Below, in pieces: positions 37,684 through 44,925 of a DNA stretch of 64,000 nt. The stretch comes from Bacteroidota bacterium. GTDB lineage: Bacteria; Bacteroidota; Bacteroidia; AKYH767-A; 2013-40CM-41-45. The stretch spans positions 248,001 to 312,000 of the forward strand of contig JADJSV010000017.1 in assembly GCA_016711505.1 (NCBI GenBank). Reading direction: 5' to 3'. The position numbers and the translations under genes are program-made. Position 1 is the first letter of the stretch, and every line of letters starts with the position of its first letter. Under the pieces are notes generated by a model. That model was not told where the DNA came from. It did not search any database and saw only the letters and a program-made list of their open reading frames with translations.

Positions 37684-37714
37684 AAACCTGCCGTGAAAAC
37701 GGCGGTTTTTTTTA
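37684..37714 (+). terminator. Rho-independent terminator
   Basis: AAACCTGCCGT / ACGGCGGTTT (one T-G pair) at 37684-37707 followed by a T8 run. Separates the two Ig-repeat genes. Confidence 0.85.
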
Positions 37715-37748
37715 TTTTAATTTAGTCCCATAATTCCCTAAAAACAAT

Positions 37749-40444
37749 ATGAAAAAAATCTATCTCTTTACTTTATCCTTCCTGGTGATGACGTTCATTT
37801 CAAATGGTCAGACAACCTGGGAAAAATTATTCAGTGCAAAAAATACGGATGTTTTCAGAAGTGTTAAAGAAGTACCGGCAGGCGGATTTGTTGCTGTTGG
37901 ATACACTTCTGATTCAACTGTCAGTGATTCCGATGCCTACGTGGTACGAATGACTGCACTTGGTGACACACTATGGACTTTCCGTCAGAATATAGGCCTA
38001 AGTAAAAAAGACCTTTTCTATAAAGTCATTGTCGCCTCTGATGGCGGATTTGTAATGTGTGGTTATACAAGCAGTATCACCGGAATCTCTGATGATATAC
38101 TTATTGTAAAACTGAATTCTGCAGGACAAATGGTTTGGACAAAAACTCTTGGTGGAGCAGGACGCGACAGGGCACAGGATATTATTGAACTTAGTAATGG
38201 TTCTTTTGTTGTGACCGGTTATACCACTTCATCGCCGGCATCATACTATGATGCTTTTCTTTATAAAATAAATTCCAGCGGCGATTCTTTATGGTACAAA
38301 TTATATTCAACCGGTTCGTTTCTGTATGATGATGCAAACTCTGTAAGAGCACTAAGTAATGGCGGCTTTCTTATGGGTGGACAAAGTGCAAATGGCGCAA
38401 ATGGTTTCGATCAGTTTTTAATTCGCACTGACGATTCAGGAAATGTACTTTGGACAAAAAAATTCGGTACGGCAGCAACAGACAACATTGAATATATTGC
38501 TGTTGGAAATAATTGCTTTTATCTGGCAGGTGGAACTGCTGGTGCAGGAATGGGTGGTGATGATGGCTATGTTGTAAAAACAGATACAGTTGGAAATGTT
38601 ATCTGGGCAAAAACTTATGGCGGATCTTTTCCCGATGATTTTCATACTGTTCAAATTACAGGTGATGGTGGATTGATCATGGCCGGTACTACAAGTAGTA
38701 CAGGTCCGCTTCAACCGAATATGTGGTTGATGCGTACCAATTCCGATGGTGATTCACTTTGGTCGAATACTTATGGTGGTGATAATCATGATCACGGTTA
38801 TAGCGGAATCCAATCAAGTGATGGCGGGTATGTTATCGTCGGACATACAGGAAGCTTTGGTTTCAATGGAGAAGATGCTTACATTGTCAAAACAAATTCC
38901 TCAGGAAATGTAATTAATGAATTAGTTTACACAACTGTGTCCGCTTTGATTACTCCAACCTCCGTTGGTTGCGGAACAACAAATGTCCAGGTAAAAGTTT
39001 TGCTCAGGAATTTCGGAAATGCAATAGTTCCAAATGTTCCTTCTACTGCAGACATTACAGGTGCCCTCACTACAACACTTACCGGATTGTACAATGGAAA
39101 TTTTCATCCGCAAGATGCTGATACACTTATTTACTCCACTACGATCAATACCACTGCAGGTGGAACCTATACATTTGTACTTTCTACAAATAATGACAAC
39201 GATGTTTTCCCTGCAAGAAATAGTTTAACTGTTACACTCAACATTGAAGGCAATAATGGTGTACCAGTGACAAGCGGCGGAATGAATTGCGGACCGGGAA
39301 CTGTAACACTATCCGGAACTTCAACAGGTACGATCTACTGGTTTGATGTTCCAACCGGGGAACTTCGATAGGATCAGGTACAACATTTGTTACACCTTCC
39401 ATTTCTGCAAATACAAATTACTACGCACAAAGCGGACTGAATTGCCCGAGTGCAAGAAGTACTGTTACAGCTACTATAAATGCTATTCCGACTGCACCAA
39501 CAGTTACTGACGGCTCCCGATGCGGTACAGGTACAGTTGATCTTGCCGCAAGTTCTGCGAGTCCGACGATTGAATGGTATACTGCTTCTTCAGGTGGCAG
39601 TTCCGTTGCTTCAGGTACAACATTTACAACTCCATCTATTTCAAGCAGTGAAATTTACTATGCTCAATCAGTTGATGCTTCAACATGCGTGAGTTCACGG
39701 AGTGCAGTAAATGCAACGATCAATCCAATTCCCGCTGACCCAACAACTACCGGTGGTAATCTATGCGGAACAGGAAGCACCACTACACTTTCTTCTTCAG
39801 GTTCGGATATTTTCTGGTATGATGATGCAACTGGAACAAATCAAGTTGGAACCGGCAACAACTTCGTAACACCTGTCTTGAGTGCAACAACTATTTATTA
39901 CGCACAATCATCTAACGGTACATGTGAAAGTAACTTCGTTCCTGCAACTGCAACTCTGGTAAGTTTACCAACTGTTTCTGTCGGACCCGACACTGCAATT
40001 GAAATCGGAACAGCATACATACTTGATGCAGGTCCGGGATTTGTAACTTATTTATGGAATACTTCAGATCAAACACAACAACTAACGATTTATGCTCCCG
40101 ATACATTCTGTGTAGAGGTTACCGATGCCAATGGTTGTTCTGCTACAGATTGTGCAATCATTGATTTCTTTGTTGGTATAAATGATGACGCCGCAATCAG
40201 CATTTTCAGTATTTATCCAAATCCTTCTTATGGAAATGTAAATATCACTTTCAATGAAAAAATGAAAAATGCTACATTGTCTGTTGTCGATGTTTCTGGT
40301 AAAATAATTTTTAATTCACCGGTTTCAAATACTGTTGCCGGAACTACAATATCAATCAACACTTCTGATTTTAGTTCAGGAGTTTATTTTGTAAAAGTCA
40401 GTTCTGATGAAAAACAGTTTAGTGGAAAACTAATGATTGAATAA
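37749..40444 (+). CDS. T9SS-secreted protein with three Ig-like repeats, frameshifted
   Basis: About 898 aa when corrected. Same plan as the preceding gene: signal peptide (FLVMTFISNG), propeller-like repeats (about 30-395; DAYVVRMTALGDTLW, YDAFLYKINSSGDSLWYK), a CARDB-like domain (about 400-505), but only three CG(P/T)G Ig-like repeats, then the final Ig-like domain (FVTYLWNTSDQTQQL) and a T9SS type A sorting domain (FSIYPNPSYGNVNI). The frame breaks at GGGG 39357-39360 inside the first Ig repeat; one extra G joins the two parts and restores WFDVPTGGTSIGSG. The pair looks like a duplication with repeat-number change. Confidence 0.88.
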
Positions 40445-40488
40445 GTTTGAATAAATTGGAATCTATTCTCAATTTGTCTTAAATAAAA

Positions 40489-40525
40489 AAAAGGCTGCAA
40501 TGGAATTCATTGCAGCCTTTTTTAT
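40489..40525. terminator. Bidirectional terminator
   Basis: Perfect 14-bp arms AAAAGGCTGCAATG (40489-40502) and CATTGCAGCCTTTT (40508-40521) with A- and T-tracts on either side. Shared by the convergent Ig-repeat gene and purQ. Confidence 0.9.
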
Positions 40526-40556
40526 TTCTATGATTAAAGTATCGCTTAAAATAACT

Positions 40557-41252
40557 TTATCTGGAAAGAGTTCCTGAAGTCACACACTCAAATATAAGTT
40601 TGCCATCAGTATTTCCTAAAACACCTTCCGCAGCACGCTCAGGATGTGGCATCATTCCAAACACATTTTTTCCTGCATTACAAATACCGGCGATGTCATC
40701 AAGAGTTCCGTTTGGATTTGAAAGCGGTGTAATATTTCCTTCTTCGTCGCAGTAACGGAATAAGATTTGACCGTTTGCTTTCATCTCTGACATTGTTGCT
40801 TCATCTGCATAGAACCTTCCTTCGCCATGAGCGATTGGAATTTTCAAAGCACGATCTAATGGGATTGAAGCTGTGATCAATGAATCATTATTATCAGCTT
40901 TGATAAAAACATTTTTACAAACGAACTGGTGATGCTCATTGTGAGTCAACGCTCCCGGTAAAAGTCCGGCTTCACATAAGATCTGGAAGCCATTGCAGAT
41001 TCCTAAAACAAATCCACCCTGGTTTGCAAATGCAATTACTTCTTTCATGATCGGAGAAAAACGTGCTATAGCACCTGATCTTAAATAATCACCATATGAA
41101 AATCCGCCGGGTAAAATTATGAAATCACATCCCTGAAGATCGTGATCCTTGTGCCATAATTTAACAACTTGTAATCTTAAAACATTGCGAAGCACATGCA
41201 CAATGTCTTCATCGCAATTGGAGCCGGGGAATACTACAACACCTATTTTCAT
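40557..41252 (-). CDS. purQ: Phosphoribosylformylglycinamidine synthase subunit PurQ
   Basis: 231 aa class I glutamine amidotransferase subunit of FGAM synthase (purine biosynthesis step 4). It opens KIGVVVFPGSNCDEDI, has LPGGFSYGDYLRSGAIAR, the nucleophile Cys86 in LGICNGFQIL, and the His-Glu pair in MMPHPERAAEG. The separate PurQ form implies separate purL and purS genes elsewhere; none is in this window. A TACCTTCG box (one mismatch) lies at 41257-41264 on the minus strand, only 4 bp from the ATG, so the mRNA could be leaderless. Confidence 0.97.
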   Translation of the reverse strand: MKIGVVVFPGSNCDEDIVHVLRNVLRLQVVKLWHKDHDLQGCDFIILPGGFSYGDYLRSGAIARFSPIMKEVIAFANQGGFVLGICNGFQILCEAGLLPGALTHNEHHQFVCKNVFIKADNNDSLITASIPLDRALKIPIAHGEGRFYADEATMSEMKANGQILFRYCDEEGNITPLSNPNGTLDDIAGICNAGKNVFGMMPHPERAAEGVLGNTDGKLIFECVTSGTLSR

Positions 41253-41343
41253 GTGACGAAGGTACTAAGGGGAATCGTCAATAAGAACTGATGTAATGGA
41301 AATTTTTATCAGCGACTGAAAAAATATCAGGGCGTAAATTTCC

Positions 41344-41862
41344 TTAATTGTTATTGTATTGGTAAGATGAGAGCTTTTTCATCAACTCCTTACGGGCATT
41401 GTGAATCCGAACTTTTACGGTTCCTAAAGGAATCTTCAAAAATTTCGAAATCTCCTCGTATTTATACCCTTGATAGCTAAGCATAAAGGGAGTTCTCAGG
41501 TTATCAGATAATTCTCCAAGTGCTGTATTGATATCCTTCATCACAAGATTCCCTTCGCCTTCATTTCCTCTGTTTGATGCAGCTGAATTCAGATAATATT
41601 GATCTTCCGTAGTGTCATTGAAGATCTTCGACTTCATCGCTCTTCTGTACTTGTTGATAAAGATGTTTTTCATCATCGTATACAACCACCCTTTCAGATT
41701 TGTCCCGGATGAAAATTTATCTTCATTTATAAAAGCCTTCAACATCGTGTCCTGAACAAGATCTTCCGCTTCCATCTGATCATGCGTCAGTTTGATCGCA
41801 TAATTCTTTAATGGTGATTCTTCTTGCGTAACCTTAGCTTGAAATTCTTTTGTCATTTCCAT
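41344..41862 (-). CDS. ECF-type RNA polymerase sigma factor
   Basis: 172 aa sigma-70-family factor with regions 2 and 4 only. Region 2 holds YAIKLTHDQMEAEDLVQDTM and GWLYTMMKNIFINKYRR; region 4 is LRTPFMLSYQGYKYEEIS with the helix-turn-helix IPLGTVKVRIHNARKEL. No anti-sigma gene is adjacent. Instead, a B12-binding MerR-type regulator lies upstream on the same strand, 341 bp away. In several Bacteroidota a MerR-type regulator and a sigma factor of this kind precede carotenoid genes, so a role in light response is inferred. No carotenoid gene is in this window. It has a full consensus promoter. Confidence 0.9.
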   Translation of the reverse strand: MEMTKEFQAKVTQEESPLKNYAIKLTHDQMEAEDLVQDTMLKAFINEDKFSSGTNLKGWLYTMMKNIFINKYRRAMKSKIFNDTTEDQYYLNSAASNRGNEGEGNLVMKDINTALGELSDNLRTPFMLSYQGYKYEEISKFLKIPLGTVKVRIHNARKELMKKLSSYQYNNN

Positions 41863-41897
41863 GGCATTATGTTTAATCTTTTGTTGTTTTTCTTAGA

Positions 41898-41963
41898 CAA
41901 ACATAGTGCACAATTTCTGATAATGCAAGTATTGTTTATTATTTAACAATAATGTTTAAACAA
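41898..41963 (-). promoter_or_regulatory. ECF sigma promoter with a flanking palindrome
   Basis: On the minus strand: -7 TATGTTTG (41898-41905), 20-bp spacer, -33 TTG (41926-41928), a full consensus match. Directly upstream of the -33 is an inverted repeat ATTGTT-N8-AACAAT (41931-41950), followed by another TAAACAA half-site (41957-41963). The position suits a regulator such as the adjacent MerR-type protein; that link is inference. Confidence 0.6.
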
Positions 41964-42040
41964 CAAATGCCCGGGAATTAGAAGGGTTTTCGTAAGTAAT
42001 TGGCTTTAAAGCGTTTGAACTGCAGCAGGTTAAAAATAAA

Positions 42041-42110
42041 ACACTGGGATCACTAAAATTCGTCACAAGAACACTTTGCTGATACTTCTAAATTTGTAGT
42101 GTTCTCGTCT
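42041..42110. repeat. Degenerate CACTAAG-family hairpin
   Basis: AACACTGGGATCACTAAAAT followed by CGTCACAAGAACAC (42041-42074) resembles the left arm of the hairpin at 56316; TAGTGTTCTCGTC (42098-42110) is a short, decayed right arm. Lies between the sigma factor promoter and the MerR gene stop. Confidence 0.6.
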
Positions 42111-42203
42111 TTCGCTTTGTAATGAGTAAAAGAATCCGGAGACCTTATAGGAACGACACGAAAGATGAAAAACGAAAAACGACTAAAGTTTCTTCGAAAT
42201 GAT

Positions 42204-43076
42204 TTAAAAGTACTTACTCAGATCTGCCGGCTGTTTAATCACTTCCATACCTTCTCCTACCATGTCAGGATACTGATTAAAAAAACGACCGGTAACTAAT
42301 ACAATGGATGATTGAAATTTATCTCTTAGCGTAGTAAGCATTTCAGACGCAAATTCCAGAGTATAAGTTGTAGTCATTGACACGATAATATAATCCGGCT
42401 GATAACGTAAACCAATTTTCTCCACATCGACCAATGGAACATTTTGCCCAAGGTAAATTGAGTGGTTTCCGGATTTACGAATCATATAATTTCCAAAAAG
42501 TAATCCAAGTTCGTGTAACTCTGTTTCAGGTAAAAACAATAGAAACTTTTTTCCTGCAGCATCTCTTCGAACAGGCTGACCTTCGATTGCTACAATTAAT
42601 TTCTGCCGGATAAGGTTTGTAATGAAATGTTCATAGGCAGGATTAATAGTTCCGGTTTGCCACATCACACCAATTGCTCCTAAGAATGGAAACACAACAT
42701 CCATCATTGTATTCTCTAATCCAAGTTGCAGAATACATGTTGACAATGTTCTTTCAAACGCAACTTCATCCAGTTCGATCATTGATGAGATCATTGTCTG
42801 AATCACTACCGGATGTTTCTCTGTCTGTAATGAATACGTTACAATCAGGTCACTGATCTCTTTTGCATTCAAACGAATAATCTCGGAGATCTTGTGTCCG
42901 TTATGATTGAGCAATGAAATGTTGAGCAAAAGTTTCAGGTCGTTGTCATCATAATACCTGATATTGGTTTCAGTACGCTTCGGGAGTGGAATGCTGTAAC
43001 GTTGCTCCCAGATACGGATCGTATGGGCTTTAATACCGGTTAACAGTTCTATGTCTTTGATCGAATATCGTCCCAT
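42204..43076 (-). CDS. MerR-type regulator with B12-binding domain (CarH/LitR-like)
   Basis: 290 aa. N-terminal MerR winged helix (YSIKDIELLTGIKAHTIRIW, then EQRYSIPLPKR and NIRYYDDNDL; residues 1-75), a helical B12-binding cap (about 85-170) and a Rossmann-like cobalamin domain (about 175-290). The cap carries the CarH signature Wx9EH: W139, E149, H150. The cobalt-ligand His is H188 in ELHELG. CarH/LitR proteins bind adenosylcobalamin, repress in the dark and release DNA in light. The residue after the Trp is Gln140, where T. thermophilus CarH has His132, the extra ligand of its light state. It lies upstream of the ECF sigma gene on the same strand. Confidence 0.9.
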   Translation of the reverse strand: MGRYSIKDIELLTGIKAHTIRIWEQRYSIPLPKRTETNIRYYDDNDLKLLLNISLLNHNGHKISEIIRLNAKEISDLIVTYSLQTEKHPVVIQTMISSMIELDEVAFERTLSTCILQLGLENTMMDVVFPFLGAIGVMWQTGTINPAYEHFITNLIRQKLIVAIEGQPVRRDAAGKKFLLFLPETELHELGLLFGNYMIRKSGNHSIYLGQNVPLVDVEKIGLRYQPDYIIVSMTTTYTLEFASEMLTTLRDKFQSSIVLVTGRFFNQYPDMVGEGMEVIKQPADLSKYF

Positions 43077-43203
43077 ACTAACTTATGATAACAACAGTAA
43101 CTTAAAATTGTTTGATGTTTCCTGTATCAAACCTTTCCTCCAGAGTTATCTCGCCGGCGAATTTATCAAATTTTAAAAAAGAACCGCATGAAAAATAGGT
43201 CCT

Positions 43204-43557
43204 TCAAAGATTTTTACTGAAAAACTTGCGGGTCAGCACCTTCTGAAACTCGCGCTGGACAACCATTTCGGCAAGTTTTGTCGTAAAGTCACCGCCGGAG
43301 TGTGCTTGTACCAGTTTTCTGAAAGCTCCTTCGCTGATATCTATCTGATAAAGTAAAGCCTGAAATCCGCTCCTGTTGGTCTTATACATTAAACTCAGAA
43401 TCGGCTCTACCTGAGAAACAAGTTCATCGTATGCAGAATATTCGTTCCCGCTGAATGTAATCTCTGCTTTGTGCATACTGAAATCACGGATAACCTGAGC
43501 TGCAGTCTCACGAATGATCTCAAGGTCACGCCGATATTTTTCAGGAGAAAGATCCAT
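43204..43557 (-). CDS. Conserved small protein, unknown, coupled to ferredoxin gene
   Basis: 117 aa, soluble and mostly helical (KYRRDLEIIRETAAQVIRDF, then YDELVSQVEPILSLMYKTN and LLYQIDISEGAFRKLVQ). It has no cysteine and no known catalytic motif. Its ATG overlaps the stop of the upstream 2Fe-2S protein gene by one base (TAATG), so the two are co-translated and probably work together. I do not recognise the family by name. Confidence 0.75.
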   Translation of the reverse strand: MDLSPEKYRRDLEIIRETAAQVIRDFSMHKAEITFSGNEYSAYDELVSQVEPILSLMYKTNRSGFQALLYQIDISEGAFRKLVQAHSGGDFTTKLAEMVVQREFQKVLTRKFFSKNL

Positions 43558-43877
43558 TATTCGTCTTTTGAAAAATCGATAATTAACCGCTCTACCGGCT
43601 TGTCACTCAGAATATGTTCATCTATGATCTGACCGATATCACTTTCTTTAACTCCACCATAAAAAATTCCTTCCGGATAAACGACCATTGATGGTCCATG
43701 TTCGCAGGCATCCAGACAACCTGTGCGTTGCACTCTGACCGGGAAATCGATTTTCTTTTCCTTTATTTGCTTCTTAAATTCCTGTACGAGTTTCATTCCG
43801 CATTCCTCGCCACACGATTTTCTCTGGCCCTCTGCTCTTTGATTGGTACAAATAAAAATGTGTTTCTTATATTTCAT
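43557..43877 (-). CDS. Thioredoxin-like [2Fe-2S] ferredoxin
   Basis: 106 aa. It opens HIFICTNQRAEG and has the cysteine pattern of thioredoxin-like 2Fe-2S ferredoxins: C10, C22 (plus C26), C54 and C58 (RTGCLDACEHGPSMVVYPEG). The VVYPEGIFYGGV strand after the last Cys pair is typical of the (2Fe-2S) ferredoxin domain family seen in cobalamin-related and hydrogenase-related proteins. Electron partner unknown. A -7 box TATCTTTG lies at 43882-43889 (minus strand), 4 bp from the ATG, which would give a leaderless transcript. Coupled to the next gene by TAATG. Confidence 0.9.
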   Translation of the reverse strand: MKYKKHIFICTNQRAEGQRKSCGEECGMKLVQEFKKQIKEKKIDFPVRVQRTGCLDACEHGPSMVVYPEGIFYGGVKESDIGQIIDEHILSDKPVERLIIDFSKDE

Positions 43878-43933
43878 TCACCAAAGATAACTAAATTGGA
43901 AAATTCCGTTCACAAAAAAATTAATTACTAATT

Positions 43934-44443
43934 ATGGATCCCATATCATTACTTGAAATAGCAGGAAGAAGCGTTGCGGTATATGTAGCAATTATATTAG
44001 GTATAAAGATTTTCGGCAAAAAAGAACTATCGCAATTATCAGTAATTGATCTGGTATTTATCCTGCTGATCAGCAACTCAGTGCAAAATGCAATGGTTGG
44101 TTCCAATACCTCTTTGGCGGGAGGTGTTACCGCAGCCGCATCACTTTTTATCGTCAATTATATTTTGAAACAATTTCTTTTCCGCGAAAAAAAAGTCAGT
44201 CAATGGATACAAGGTTCACCTGTTATTCTCATTCATGAAGGAAAAATAGTTGAAGAACATTTGAAGAATGAACGGATCACACACGATGAATTGGATGCGG
44301 CTATAAGAGAACATGGGGTTAGTTCAATGGAAGAAGTAAATCTTGCAATCCTGGAAGTAGATGGCACAATCAGTATTTTGTCTGATAATTATAAAATGCA
44401 TTCAAAACGAAAACGGAAACCGAGGAAACAGTTTTTGAAATGA
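43934..44443 (+). CDS. DUF421 (YetF-like) membrane protein
   Basis: 169 aa. Three N-terminal membrane helices (RSVAVYVAIILGIKIFG, LSVIDLVFILLISNSVQ, GGVTAAASLFIVNYIL) and a cytoplasmic C-terminal domain (SPVILIHEGKIVEEHLKNER, then VNLAILEVDGTISIL). KKELSQLSVIDLV is the DUF421 signature. Relatives such as B. subtilis YetF influence spore or envelope properties, but the molecular role is unclear. The C-terminus is highly basic (HSKRKRKPRKQFLK). A 12-bp direct repeat that begins two bases before the stop codon marks a probable insertion (see 44439-44812). Confidence 0.9.
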   Translation: MDPISLLEIAGRSVAVYVAIILGIKIFGKKELSQLSVIDLVFILLISNSVQNAMVGSNTSLAGGVTAAASLFIVNYILKQFLFREKKVSQWIQGSPVILIHEGKIVEEHLKNERITHDELDAAIREHGVSSMEEVNLAILEVDGTISILSDNYKMHSKRKRKPRKQFLK

Positions 44444-44812
44444 AAAATGAATCCTGATAGCTATCGCTTAGGCGTAAACTTTATTATATTTATTTGTATC
44501 GAAATTAAGTGTGCGGTCGCCAACTTTATTGCCGTCAGCTTTATTGCCGTCTGCTTTAGCTGACGGACTAAAAAATAAATGCAGTACCCTGGCTTTAGCC
44601 ACATGAACACACTTTAGATCTATTATATGTAATTAAAAAAATGTGGCTAAAGCCGCTATAATTCTATTCTTATTACTCAGTCAGTTAAAGCTGACGGCAA
44701 TAAAATCTAATCTCCTAAATTCCTTTTTTTAATAAATTTCCTAGCAAAAAAAATACTTTTTTTTCTTACTTTATGTTGACGCCTATGCGATAGCTATCGG
44801 AATGAAAAATGA
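44439..44812. mobile_element. MITE-like element with terminal inverted and target repeats
   Basis: A 350-bp non-coding segment (44451-44800) is bounded by inverted repeats of about 26 bp (CCTGATAGCTATCGCTTAGG on the left, the reverse of CCGATAGCTATCGCATAGGC on the right). It is flanked by a perfect 12-bp direct repeat AATGAAAAATGA (44439-44450 and 44801-44812). Inside are a 19-bp inverted pair TTTATTGCCGTCAGCTTTA (44525-44543 / 44686-44704) and a 14-bp pair GGCTTTAGCCACAT (44591-44604 / 44641-44654). No transposase. This has the form of a non-autonomous transposon inserted at the end of the DUF421 gene. Confidence 0.6.
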
Positions 44813-44875
44813 TTTTTTTTAAAAAATTTAATTCTTAACTGATGCAAAACAATAATCAGTTATTAGTTATAAAAA

Positions 44876-44908
44876 AAGGTCCCGCCGTTACCGACGAGAC
44901 CTTTCTAT
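44876..44908 (-). terminator. Terminator of the GEVED/PKD protein gene
   Basis: On the minus strand, an AAAGGTCTCGTCGG / CCGGCGGGACCTTT-type imperfect stem (44876-44904, G-T pairs) is followed by a T7 run. Lies just after the stop at 44926. Confidence 0.75.
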
Positions 44909-44925
44909 AAATGAAATAAGTTGAA

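Noticed and set aside
39480..39692. Small gene between the two parts of the second Ig-repeat protein
   Set aside because: It is an alternative frame over Ig-repeat sequence that reads well once the G4 run at 39357 is corrected.
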